NCBI RefSeq assembly: GCF_043555875.1
Contig: NZ_JBIGHW010000013.1
Coordinates: forward strand, 62,001 to 126,000
Origin: Pelomonas margarita
GTDB lineage: Bacteria > Pseudomonadota > Gammaproteobacteria > Burkholderiales > Burkholderiaceae_C
DNA length: 64,000 bases
Reading direction: 5' to 3'
The translations under genes and the position numbers were made by a program. Shown one piece after another: positions 24,242 through 31,963 of the stretch. The stretch's first letter is position 1. Every line of letters begins with the position of its first letter. A model generated the notes under the pieces. The model was not told the origin of the DNA and searched no databases. It worked only from the letters and a program-made list of their open reading frames with translations.

Positions 24242-24931
24242 ATGCCTTTTCTGCTTGCCCTCGACAGCTCGACCGACACGATGGCCCTGGCCCTCGTGAC
24301 GCCCGGGCAGGACAGGGTGGTCGAGGCGGCGGGCGGTGCCCAGGCCTCGGCGCAGCTGCTGCCGCAGGCCCGGGCGCTGCTGGCTGCCGAGGGCGTCGCC
24401 ATGGCGCAGCTGCAGGCCATCGCCTTCGGGCAGGGGCCGGGCGCGTTCACCGGCCTGCGCACGGCCTGCGCCGTGGCCCAGGGCCTGGCCTTTGGGCTGA
24501 ACCTGCCCGTGCTGGCCATCGACAGCCTGATGCTGGTGGCCGAGGACGCCCGGGCCCAGGGCGCCGGTGACGACATCTGGGTGGCCATGGATGCCCGCAT
24601 CGGCGAGATCTACGCCGCCCGCTACTGCTGGGCGCATGACGCCTGGCAGGTGCTGGAGGCGCCGGCGCTGTACGCGCCCGAGGCGCTGGCCGTGCACTGG
24701 GGCCGCCCCGCGGCGGTGGCGGGCACGGCGCTCACCGTCTACGCCGCCGCGCTGGGCGCGCTGGACAACGCCTGGCCGCAGGCGCGCTCCCGCGCTGCCG
24801 CGCTGGCTGTGCTGGCCCGGGCCGCCTGGCAGCGCGGCGAGGGCCGCGACGCGGCCGAGGCGCTGCCGGTCTATGTGCGCGACAAGGTGGCGCTGACGAC
24901 GGCCGAGCGCGAGCAGAAGGCGACGCCGTGA
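24242..24931 (+). CDS. tsaB: tRNA threonylcarbamoyladenosine biosynthesis protein TsaB
   Basis: A 229-residue member of the ASKHA fold. TsaB is the partner that activates TsaD in forming N6-threonylcarbamoyl-adenosine (t6A37) on tRNAs reading ANN codons. Typical motifs are the N-terminal LLALDSSTDTMALAL, GQGPGAFTGLRTACAVAQGLAF and the WVAMDARIGEIYAARY strand-loop. It lacks the metal-binding histidines of TsaD, as expected. It heads a chain of four genes (tsaB, rimI, a UDG-like gene and a GGDEF-EAL gene), each overlapping the next by 4 bases. The start has no ribosome-binding site but a -10-like box 6 nt away. Confidence 0.95.
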   Translation: MPFLLALDSSTDTMALALVTPGQDRVVEAAGGAQASAQLLPQARALLAAEGVAMAQLQAIAFGQGPGAFTGLRTACAVAQGLAFGLNLPVLAIDSLMLVAEDARAQGAGDDIWVAMDARIGEIYAARYCWAHDAWQVLEAPALYAPEALAVHWGRPAAVAGTALTVYAAALGALDNAWPQARSRAAALAVLARAAWQRGEGRDAAEALPVYVRDKVALTTAEREQKATP

Positions 24932-25431
24932 GCGCCGTGCCGGACCGCACCCCGCCGCCTTGGGAAGCCAGCCTCCTGCGCGTGCCGGACCTGACCGAGC
25001 TCATGGCCATCGAGCGCCAGGCCTACCCGGTGCCGTGGACGCATGGCAACTTCGTCGACTCGTTGGCCGCCGGCTACCCGGCCGAGGTGCTGCGCACGCA
25101 AGCTCACACAGGGCCCCGGGGGCACCGGGATCTGCTGGGCTACTGGGTGGCCATGCCGGGTGTGGACGAGATGCACCTGCTCAACATCACCGTGGCGCCC
25201 GGCTGGCAGGGGCGCGGCCTGGCCGTCGCGATGCTGGACCGGCTGGTGGCTGTCTGCCGCGAGCGTCAGCTCACGCAGCTGTGGCTGGAAGTGCGCGTCA
25301 GCAACCAGCGCGCGCGCGACGTCTACCAACGCTACGGCTTCGTCGAGGTCGGCCTGCGCCGCGCCTACTACCCGGTGCCGCAAGGCCCGCGCGAGGACGC
25401 CGTGCTGATGAGCCTGGCGGTGCCCGCATGA
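24928..25431 (+). CDS. rimI: Ribosomal-protein-alanine N-acetyltransferase RimI
   Basis: A 167-residue GNAT-family enzyme acetylating the N-terminal alanine of ribosomal protein S18. The acetyl-CoA loop is in VAPGWQGRGLAVAMLD (the Q/RxxGxG/A motif), followed by WLEVRVSNQRARDVYQRYGF and a C-terminal tyrosine-containing RRAYYPV segment. The GTG start at 24928 overlaps the tsaB stop. The tsaB-rimI pairing is conserved in many proteobacteria. The next gene overlaps it again by 4 bases. Confidence 0.94.
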   Translation: MSAVPDRTPPPWEASLLRVPDLTELMAIERQAYPVPWTHGNFVDSLAAGYPAEVLRTQAHTGPRGHRDLLGYWVAMPGVDEMHLLNITVAPGWQGRGLAVAMLDRLVAVCRERQLTQLWLEVRVSNQRARDVYQRYGFVEVGLRRAYYPVPQGPREDAVLMSLAVPA

Positions 25432-26222
25432 GTTGGGACAGCCGCCAGCGGGCCATGCTGGCCGAGATGGGCTTGCGCCTTCCGGCGTCGGCGGCGGAGG
25501 TTCTGGCTGAGCCCGCACCCGCGCCCGAACCCGTGGCGGCCGCGCCGGTCGTGGCGCCGCCGTCCTCGCTGGCGCCTGTGCCCGTGCGGCCGCCGGCGGC
25601 CCCGGTGCCCGGACCTGCCGCCGTGACGGCCCCGCAGTCCGCCGTGCGCGTCGCCCTGGCCGGCCTGGACCTGGACGCCCTGCGCGCCGCCGTGCTGGAC
25701 GGCCGCGCCTGCGGCGCCTGCGAGCACCGCAGCCACCTGTTCGGCCGCGGGGCGCTGCCGCGCGCGGACTGGCTGGTGGTGACCGATGCGCCGACTGAGG
25801 CCGACGAGGCGGCCGGCCAACTGTTCGTGGCCGAGCCCGGCCGGCTGCTGGATCGCATGCTGCTGGCCGCCGGCCAGCGCCTTGCGGGCGACGCGCCCAG
25901 CGCCTTCGTCGCGCCGCTGGTGCCCGGCCGGGCGCCGCGCGGGCGGCCGCCGCAGCCGCATGAGCTCGACGCCGGTGAGGCGCAGCTGGCGCGTCTGGCC
26001 GAGCTGCTGCAGCCGCGTCTGGTGCTGGCCATCGGCCCGCTGGCCGCGCGCCGGCTCACCGGCTTGCCCGACCCGCTGGGCCGCCTGCGCGGCCGCGTGC
26101 ATGCGTGGCGCGGCCTGCCGCTGGTGGTGACCTACGCGCCGTCCTACCTGTTGCGTTCGCCCGCCGACAAGTCCGGGGCCTGGGACGACCTGCGCCTGGC
26201 CCTGGCCAGCCGGCCCGCATGA
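25428..26222 (+). CDS. Uracil-DNA glycosylase superfamily protein, degenerate
   Basis: A 264-residue protein: an N-terminal helix, an alanine/proline-rich linker (about 27-68), then a UDG-superfamily domain. Compared with family 4 enzymes, the first CxxC of the iron-sulfur site is present (ACGACEHR, about 94-97), but the protein has only these two cysteines, so a four-cysteine cluster cannot form. The catalytic loop that normally reads GEAPG with acidic residues has become VTDAPTEADEAAG, and the HPSYLLR motif has become APSYLLR. It is probably not an ordinary uracil glycosylase. Its start overlaps the rimI stop (ATGA) and its stop overlaps the next gene. Confidence 0.75.
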   Translation: MSWDSRQRAMLAEMGLRLPASAAEVLAEPAPAPEPVAAAPVVAPPSSLAPVPVRPPAAPVPGPAAVTAPQSAVRVALAGLDLDALRAAVLDGRACGACEHRSHLFGRGALPRADWLVVTDAPTEADEAAGQLFVAEPGRLLDRMLLAAGQRLAGDAPSAFVAPLVPGRAPRGRPPQPHELDAGEAQLARLAELLQPRLVLAIGPLAARRLTGLPDPLGRLRGRVHAWRGLPLVVTYAPSYLLRSPADKSGAWDDLRLALASRPA

Positions 26223-28285
26223 GCGTGGACGTCGCCGCCACTCTGGCCGAGCAGGCGGCGCGCTTTCGCATGCTGGCCGACTACCTGCCAGCCTGGATCG
26301 CGCTGTACGAGGCGCGCACGCAGACCTGTTTGTTCGCCAACCGCGGCTATGCCGAGGCCTTCGGGCTGACGGAGCAGAGCATCGTCGGCCTGAGCTTCGC
26401 GCAGATCATCGGCGCGGAGGCGGCGGCGCTGATCCAGCCGGCGGTGGACCGCGTCATCGCCGAGCGCGTGGCCGTCAGCTACGAGCGCGAGCTGCCCGAG
26501 GCCGACGGCACGCCGCGCTGGATCGAGGTGAACCTGATCCCGCAGCTGGGCGCCGACGGCGAGGCCGTGGCCAGCTGCGTGCTCATCAACGACATCACCA
26601 AGCACCGCCTGGCCGAGCGCGAGGCACGCGAGTCGCAGGTGCGGCTGGACAAGTTCATGCGCGCCACTGTGGAGGGCATCCTGTTCCACAAGGATGGCAT
26701 CACCACCGACGTGAACCCGCCCTGCTGCGAGCTGGTGGGCTACACGCTGCGCGAGATGGTCGGGCGGCACGTGATGTCCTTCATCGCGCCGGACGAGGTG
26801 CCCAAGGTGATGGAGGTCATGCGCCTGGGTCGCGAGCTGCGCTACGAGACCGCCGTGCTGCACAAGGACGGCACGCGCATCCCGGTGGAGTTCATCGTGC
26901 GCACGCTGGAGCAGGGCGGCGAGAAGCTGCGCATGACCATCGTGCGCGACATCCGCGATCGCCTGGACAGCGAGGCCCGCATCCAGCACCTGGCCCACCA
27001 CGACGCGCTGACCGGCCTGCTCAACCGTGCCGCCTTCATGGACCGCATGGCCAGCCTGCTCAAGCGCGCCGAGCGCCGCAGCGAGATGCTGGCGCTGCTG
27101 TTCATCGACCTGGACAACTTCAAGCGCGTCAACGACTCGCTGGGCCACCTGGAAGGCGACAAGGTGCTGACCACCGTGTCCGAGCGCCTGGTGGGCGCGC
27201 TGCGCGGCAGCGACCTGGTGGGGCGCTTCGGCGGCGACGAGTTCGTCGTGCTGCTGACCGACCTGAACAGCCGTGCCGACGTCATCGTTGTGCTGGAGGC
27301 CCTGCTGTCGGTCGTCGAGGTGCCGGTGAAGGCCGACGGCCGCGCGCTGTCGGTCACGCCGTCCATCGGCGTGGCGCTGTTCCCGGACGACGGCCAGCAT
27401 GCCGACGAGCTCATCCAGCATGCCGACACCGCCATGTACCGCGCCAAGGCGCGCGGCCGCGCGACCTACCAGTTCTTCGAGCCCTCGCTGGCCGAGACGG
27501 CCTATGCCGATCTCGTGCTGGAGGCCGAGCTGGCGCAGGCGCTGACGCGTAACGAGTTCGAGCTGTTCTTCCAGCCGCAGGTGGACATCGCCACCGGTCA
27601 GCTCTCGGGCGCCGAGGCGCTGCTGCGCTGGCGCCACCCGCGCCGCGGCCTGCTGGCGCCGGACGCCTTCATCTTCGTCGCCGAGCGCCACCGCTTGATG
27701 CTCGCGCTGGGCGAATGGGTGCTTCGCGAGGCCGCCGCCACCGCGCGGCGCTGGCGTGAGCAGGGCCTCACGCCGGGGCCCGCGCCGGTGCGCATCGCCG
27801 TCAACCTGTCGCGCATGCAGTTCAACCTGGACGGCTTTGCCGACACCGTGGCCCGCGTGCTGGGCGATGCCGGCGCGCGCGGCCAGTGGCTGGAGCTGGA
27901 GCTGACCGAGCGCATGCTGATCGACGACATCCAGCACGCGCCCACCACGCTGGCCCAGCTGCGCGCGCTGGGGCTGACGGTGTCGGTGGACGACTTCGGC
28001 ACCGGCTACACCTCGCTGGCCCACCTGACCGAGCTGCCGCTGGACAAGCTCAAGATCGACCAGAGCTTCGTCTCGCGCCTGCCCGACGACGTCGGCGCGC
28101 AGGCCATCACGCGTGCCATCGTGCAGATGGCCGTGGGCCTGGGCCTGACGGTCACGGCCGAGGGCGTGCGCACGGCGGCCCAGTGGCAGCTGCTGGCCGG
28201 CTGGGGCTGCCAGCAGATCCAGGGCGAGCTGGTGGGCCTGCCGATGCCGGCGGCCGAGTTCGACGCCTGGGTGCGGGCAAGATGA
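26219..28285 (+). CDS. PAS-PAS-GGDEF-EAL cyclic-di-GMP protein
   Basis: A 688-residue cytosolic protein with two PAS sensor domains (about residues 12-130 and 140-255), then GGDEF and EAL domains. The cyclase site RFGGDEF is intact and preceded by RGSD, the RxxD inhibitory site. The phosphodiesterase motifs are also intact: AEALLRW, ELTERML, DDFGTGYTSL, KIDQSF and EGV. It could therefore both make and break cyclic-di-GMP, with direction set by the PAS domains. No transmembrane segment is present. ATG 26219 overlaps the stop of the UDG-like gene, linking it to tsaB-rimI. Two strong hairpins follow. Confidence 0.93.
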   Translation: MSVDVAATLAEQAARFRMLADYLPAWIALYEARTQTCLFANRGYAEAFGLTEQSIVGLSFAQIIGAEAAALIQPAVDRVIAERVAVSYERELPEADGTPRWIEVNLIPQLGADGEAVASCVLINDITKHRLAEREARESQVRLDKFMRATVEGILFHKDGITTDVNPPCCELVGYTLREMVGRHVMSFIAPDEVPKVMEVMRLGRELRYETAVLHKDGTRIPVEFIVRTLEQGGEKLRMTIVRDIRDRLDSEARIQHLAHHDALTGLLNRAAFMDRMASLLKRAERRSEMLALLFIDLDNFKRVNDSLGHLEGDKVLTTVSERLVGALRGSDLVGRFGGDEFVVLLTDLNSRADVIVVLEALLSVVEVPVKADGRALSVTPSIGVALFPDDGQHADELIQHADTAMYRAKARGRATYQFFEPSLAETAYADLVLEAELAQALTRNEFELFFQPQVDIATGQLSGAEALLRWRHPRRGLLAPDAFIFVAERHRLMLALGEWVLREAAATARRWREQGLTPGPAPVRIAVNLSRMQFNLDGFADTVARVLGDAGARGQWLELELTERMLIDDIQHAPTTLAQLRALGLTVSVDDFGTGYTSLAHLTELPLDKLKIDQSFVSRLPDDVGAQAITRAIVQMAVGLGLTVTAEGVRTAAQWQLLAGWGCQQIQGELVGLPMPAAEFDAWVRAR

Positions 28286-28332
28286 TGGCGCCCCTCGTCC
28301 AAGGCGTGCCTTGGCCGGTCCCCCAGGGGAAC

Positions 28333-28410
28333 GGCGATGCTTGCCGGCTCGACCGGCAAGCACATCGCCCAACGCGGGCCGGCTTGGGAACGGCCCGGCG
28401 CTCGGCCCGC
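28333..28410 (+). other. Two adjacent strong RNA hairpins between operons
   Basis: First hairpin: GGCGAT (28333-28338) plus GCTTGCCGG (28339-28347) pair with CCGGCAAGC (28353-28361) and ATCGCC (28364-28369). This is a 15-bp stem with a 2-nt bulge and loop CTCGA. Second hairpin: GCGGGCCG (28374-28381) pairs with CGGCCCGC (28403-28410). They fill most of the 150-bp gap between the GGDEF-EAL gene and the methyltransferase gene. Neither is followed by a long T-run, so they may be terminators, mRNA stabilisers or leader elements. Confidence 0.45.
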
Positions 28411-28435
28411 AATTTCGTGCAGGACAACCATTGAG

Positions 28436-29527
28436 ATGACGCTGGCGGACCGTATCCACGCCGAGATCGCCAGCGCCGGCGGCTGGCTGCCCTTCGACCG
28501 CTTCATGGCCATGGCTTTGTACGAGCCCGGCCTGGGCTACTACACCGGCGGGCGGCGCAAGTTCGGCCAGATGCCCAGCGAGGGCTCGGACTTCGTTACC
28601 GCGCCCGAGATGTCGCCGCTGTTCGGCCGCGCGCTGGCGCGCCAGGTCGCGCAGGCGCTGGCGCACAGCGGTTGCACCGAGGTTGTCGAGTTCGGCGCCG
28701 GCTCCGGCGCGCTGGCGGCGCAGCTGATCGCCGAACTGGACGCCCTGGGCGCCGGGCTGGCGCGCTACCGCATCGTGGAGCTGTCGGCCGAGCTGCGCGA
28801 GCGTCAGCGCGAGCGGCTGGCGCCCTGGGCCGGCCGCGTCGAGTGGCTGGACGCGCTGCCCGACGCGCTGGAGGCCGTCGTCGTCGGCAACGAGGTGCTT
28901 GACGCCATGCCCGTGCAGCTCATTGCCTTCGACGGCCAGGTGTGGCGCGAGCGCGGCGTGGTGTCGGCCGGCGCGGGCTTCGCGTTCGAGGACCGCGACA
29001 GCATGCTGCGCCCGCCGCTGCAGGAATCGGGGCACGGGGGCTTCGTGCCCGGCACCGTCACCGAGATCCACCCTCAGGCCGAGGCCTTCACCCGCACGCT
29101 GGCCGGCCGGCTGCGGCGCGGCGCTGCCTTTTTCATCGACTACGGCTTCCCCGAGGCCGAGTACTACCACCCGCAGCGCCGTGGTGGCACGCTGATGTGC
29201 CACCAGGCCCACCTCGCGGATGCCGACCCGCTGGTGGCCGTGGGCGACAAGGACATCACGGCCCACGTCAACTTCACCGGCATCGCGCTGGCCGGGCAGG
29301 ACGCCGGCCTCGTCGTGCTGGGCTACACCAGCCAGGCCAACTTCCTGCTGAACTGCGGTATCGCCGAGCTGCTGGCCGGCGCGTCGCTGGGCGAGCGCGC
29401 GATGGCGCACCGGCTGCTGGCCGAGCACGAGATGGGCGAGCTGTTCAAGGTGGTCGGCTTCGCGCCGCTGCAGGCGCCGTTCGACGCGCAGGGCTTCGAG
29501 CGCGGCGACCGGTCGCACAAGCTGTAG
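28436..29527 (+). CDS. MidA/NDUFAF7-family SAM-dependent methyltransferase
   Basis: A 363-residue class I methyltransferase of the COG1565 (MidA) family. The SAM-binding motif is VVEFGAGSGALA, after the conserved N-terminal block FMAMALYEPGLGYYTGG; a VVVGNEVLDAMPV stretch and a FFIDYGFP motif follow. The eukaryotic relative NDUFAF7 dimethylates an arginine of the NDUFS2 subunit of complex I. The bacterial role is not established, although a respiratory-complex substrate is plausible. ATG 28436 is used because the upstream extension runs through the hairpin region and has no similarity. A cytochrome c gene follows 11 bp later. Confidence 0.87.
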   Translation: MTLADRIHAEIASAGGWLPFDRFMAMALYEPGLGYYTGGRRKFGQMPSEGSDFVTAPEMSPLFGRALARQVAQALAHSGCTEVVEFGAGSGALAAQLIAELDALGAGLARYRIVELSAELRERQRERLAPWAGRVEWLDALPDALEAVVVGNEVLDAMPVQLIAFDGQVWRERGVVSAGAGFAFEDRDSMLRPPLQESGHGGFVPGTVTEIHPQAEAFTRTLAGRLRRGAAFFIDYGFPEAEYYHPQRRGGTLMCHQAHLADADPLVAVGDKDITAHVNFTGIALAGQDAGLVVLGYTSQANFLLNCGIAELLAGASLGERAMAHRLLAEHEMGELFKVVGFAPLQAPFDAQGFERGDRSHKL

Positions 29528-29538
29528 GCGGCGGCGCG

Positions 29539-29829
29539 ATGAAGGCCTGGCTGCTGTTGTTGCTGATGGCGCCAGCGCTGGCGCAGGACCTGCATCCCGG
29601 CCGCCAGTTGGCCGCCACCTGCGCCAACTGCCACGGCACCCAGGGCCGCGCGCGTGGCACGGCCATGCCGCTGCTGGCCGGCATGCCGGCCGACGCGATG
29701 CTGGCCCGGCTGCTGGACTACCGCAGCGGCCGCCTGCCCGGCACCGTGATGCCGCAGATCGCGCGCGGCTACACCGAGGCCCAGCTGCGCGAGGTGGCGG
29801 CCTACTTCGCCGCGCAGGCCCGGCCGTGA
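29539..29829 (+). CDS. Small monoheme cytochrome c
   Basis: A 96-residue periplasmic protein with a 16-residue signal peptide (WLLLLLMAPALA) and one heme site CANCH near residue 31. A methionine in the GTVMPQIARGYT segment is the likely sixth ligand. It is the class I cytochrome that pairs with flavocytochrome c sulfide dehydrogenase-type flavoproteins: its stop overlaps the flavoprotein start as GTGA (29826-29829). The electron donor would be the flavoprotein and the acceptor a terminal oxidase or another cytochrome, by analogy with FccAB/SoxEF. Confidence 0.88.
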   Translation: MKAWLLLLLMAPALAQDLHPGRQLAATCANCHGTQGRARGTAMPLLAGMPADAMLARLLDYRSGRLPGTVMPQIARGYTEAQLREVAAYFAAQARP

Positions 29830-31076
29830 TCGCACGCCGCCAGCTCCTCGGAGCGGCCGGTCTGGCGCTGGCGGGCTGCAGCACGCCACCGGCGGCGCGC
29901 CTGGGCCGCGTGGTGGTGGTGGGCGGCGGCTTTGGCGGCGCCACGGCGGCGCGCTATCTCAAGCTGTGGGGCGGCGCGAGCGTGGACGTGACGCTGGTGG
30001 AGCGTCGTGCCCGCTTCGCGTCCTGCCCGATGTCCAACCTCGTCATCGCCGGCGCGCTGGCGCCCGAGGCGCTGGAACATGGCTACGACGGGCTGCGGGC
30101 CCAGGGCGTGCGCTGCGTGCAGGGCGAGGTGGTGGCGCTGGACCCGGCGGCCCGCCAGGTGCGCCTGGCCAGCGGCGAGCGGCTGGCCTGGGAGCGGCTC
30201 ATCGTCGCGCCAGGTGTGGATTTCGTGACCGACGACGTGCCCGGCCTGGCCCAGGCGCTGGACAGCGGCCGCGCCGTGCACGCCTGGCAGGCCGGGCCGC
30301 AGACGCTGGCGCTGCGCCGCCAGCTGCAGGACCTGCCCGACGGCGGCGTCGTGCTGATGAGCATCCCCAAGGCGCCGTACCGCTGCCCGCCCGGGCCGTA
30401 CGAGCGCGCCTGCCTGATCGCTTCGCTCCTGCGCCGCGCCAAGCCGCGCGCCAAGCTGCTGGTGCTGGACGCCAACCCCGAGGTGCAGAGCAAGAAGGCG
30501 CTGTTCGAGCGCGCGTTCGCTCAAGCTCACGCCGGTGTGCTGGAGTACCGGCCCAATGCCGAGCTGAAGGAGGTGACGGCCGGCGGCGTCGCGCGCTTCG
30601 AGTTCGAGGATGTGAAGGCCGATGTGCTGAACCTCATCCCGTCGCAGCGCGCGGGCGATCTGGCCCGGGACTTCGCCAACGTGAACCGCCGCTGGGTGGG
30701 CGTGGACTGGCTGACGATGCAGGCGCAGGTGGCGCCGGGCGTGCACGTGGTGGGCGACGCGCTGATGTCCGCGCCCGGCATGCCCAAGTCGGGCCATCTC
30801 GCCAACCAGCAGGCCAAGGTGGCCGCGGCGGCCGTGCTGGCGCTGCTGAAGGGCGAGGCGGTGAACCCGGCGCCCGTGGTGATGAACACCTGCTACAGCT
30901 TCACGACGCCGACCGAGGCCATGCACGTGGCGTCCGTGCACCAGTACGACGCCGCCGAGAATACGATGAAGCCGGTGCCCGGCGCGGGCGGCGTGTCGGC
31001 TGCGGCCAGCGCTCAGGAGGCCGCGTTCGCGCTGGGTTGGGCCGAGAACATCTGGGCCGACACGCTGGCGCTGTAG
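29826..31076 (+). CDS. Flavocytochrome c sulfide dehydrogenase-type flavoprotein
   Basis: A 416-residue periplasmic flavoprotein of the FccB/SoxF group. The N-terminus has paired arginines before a hydrophobic stretch and a lipobox-like LALAGC (Cys18), so Tat export with lipid attachment is likely. The FAD site is VVVGGGFGGATAAR (from residue 30). The two redox cysteines of sulfide dehydrogenases are matched by Cys187 (YRCPPGPYER) and Cys356 (NTCYSF). The predicted reaction is oxidation of sulfide or a related sulfur compound, passing electrons to the overlapping small cytochrome c. The start is GTG, overlapping that gene. Confidence 0.87.
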   Translation: MIARRQLLGAAGLALAGCSTPPAARLGRVVVVGGGFGGATAARYLKLWGGASVDVTLVERRARFASCPMSNLVIAGALAPEALEHGYDGLRAQGVRCVQGEVVALDPAARQVRLASGERLAWERLIVAPGVDFVTDDVPGLAQALDSGRAVHAWQAGPQTLALRRQLQDLPDGGVVLMSIPKAPYRCPPGPYERACLIASLLRRAKPRAKLLVLDANPEVQSKKALFERAFAQAHAGVLEYRPNAELKEVTAGGVARFEFEDVKADVLNLIPSQRAGDLARDFANVNRRWVGVDWLTMQAQVAPGVHVVGDALMSAPGMPKSGHLANQQAKVAAAAVLALLKGEAVNPAPVVMNTCYSFTTPTEAMHVASVHQYDAAENTMKPVPGAGGVSAAASAQEAAFALGWAENIWADTLAL

Positions 31077-31091
31077 CGGCAACAGACCCTA

Positions 31092-31526
31092 TTACCAGGC
31101 GCCCGTGTTGGGCATCGACGCCCACGGCTCGGCCGGTGCCAGCGCGGGGCCGCGCTGCAGCAGCTCGATGGAGATGCCGTCGGGCGAGCGCACGAAGGCC
31201 ATGCGACCGTCGCGCGGTGGGCGGTTGATGAGCACGCCGTGGTCGACGAACTTCTGGCAGGCGGCGTAGATGTCGTCCACTGCGTAGGCCAGGTGGCCGA
31301 AGTTGCGGCCGCCGGTGTAGACCTCGGCCTTGCCGTCGGCGTCGGGCCAGTTGTAGGTCAGCTCGACCTGGGCGTCCTCGTCGCCCGGCGCGGCCAGGTA
31401 GACCAGCGTGAAGCGGCCGGCCTCGTGCTCGGAGCGCTTGACTTCGACGAGGCCCAGCGCGTCGCGGTAGAACTTCGTCGACGCGTCCAGGTCATGGACG
31501 CGGACCATGGTGTGCAGGTATTTCAT
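31092..31526 (-). CDS. gloA: Lactoylglutathione lyase (glyoxalase I)
   Basis: A 144-residue VOC-fold metalloenzyme converting the hemithioacetal of methylglyoxal and glutathione into S-lactoylglutathione. All four metal ligands of the nickel-type bacterial enzyme are placed as expected: His5, Glu55 (QVELTYNW), His78 (FGHLAYAV) and Glu121 (ISIELLQ). The length matches E. coli GloA plus a short C-terminal tail (PWASMPNTGAW). GACAAT (31539-31534) lies 7 nt before the ATG without a Shine-Dalgarno. It is convergent with the flavoprotein gene. Confidence 0.94.
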   Translation of the reverse strand: MKYLHTMVRVHDLDASTKFYRDALGLVEVKRSEHEAGRFTLVYLAAPGDEDAQVELTYNWPDADGKAEVYTGGRNFGHLAYAVDDIYAACQKFVDHGVLINRPPRDGRMAFVRSPDGISIELLQRGPALAPAEPWASMPNTGAW

Positions 31527-31533
31527 GCGCAGG

Positions 31534-31539
31534 ATTGTC
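31534..31539 (-). promoter_or_regulatory. -10-like box 7 nt before gloA
   Basis: On the minus strand GACAAT occupies 31539-31534 and ends 7 nt before the ATG at 31526. No ribosome-binding site intervenes and no strong -35 is visible. Confidence 0.4.
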
Positions 31540-31542
31540 CCG

Positions 31543-31941
31543 CTACAGCGTGTCCCGCATGCGCCAGGGGTTGCTGGCGGCCGTGTCCGGCGGGCGCTGC
31601 CTGAGCCGGTGCACCCACGCCGGGCAGCGGCCGTCGCCCTGGCCCGTGAAACCGCCTGACGGCGCGCACAGGTAGCGGCCGTCGGCGTCGTAGGCCTTGT
31701 TGAACTGGTCGCAGCACAGGGCCGTGTGCAGGTAGACGATCTGGCCGTCCGGCCCCACGTGCGCCGTCATGCGGGCCAGCGCTTTCGCGTCGACCCGCTC
31801 CGCAGCGAGCAGGTTCTCGTGCACGACGAACTCGGGATCGGGTGCGGCGGGCTTGTCGACGCTGCTGCAGGCGCTGACGAGCAGTGCGGCCGCGAGGGCA
31901 GCCATCCGCAGCAAGTTGGCGTTAGACGGGTGGTGAGGCAT
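31543..31941 (-). CDS. Hypothetical lipoprotein
   Basis: A 132-residue protein with a lipoprotein signal: a short polar start, then AALAAALLVSAC with Cys25 as the lipid site. The mature part has four further cysteines (ALCCDQFNK, YLCAP, GRCPAW), suggesting two disulfides in a small secreted domain. I do not recognise a family. Its -10-like box CATACT (31955-31950) is 8 nt before the ATG. It precedes gloA on the same strand, but gloA has its own candidate promoter. Confidence 0.65.
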   Translation of the reverse strand: MPHHPSNANLLRMAALAAALLVSACSSVDKPAAPDPEFVVHENLLAAERVDAKALARMTAHVGPDGQIVYLHTALCCDQFNKAYDADGRYLCAPSGGFTGQGDGRCPAWVHRLRQRPPDTAASNPWRMRDTL

Positions 31942-31949
31942 GGCCGCGC

Positions 31950-31955
31950 AGTATG
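31950..31955 (-). promoter_or_regulatory. -10-like box 8 nt before the hypothetical lipoprotein
   Basis: CATACT on the minus strand (31955-31950) ends 8 nt before the ATG at 31941. No Shine-Dalgarno lies between. Confidence 0.35.
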
Positions 31956-31963
31956 CCGGCGCC

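Noticed and set aside
26144..29944. A 1266-codon open frame on the minus strand
   Set aside because: It is antisense to three well-supported genes (GGDEF-EAL, methyltransferase, cytochrome c) and has shadow-like composition without any domain.
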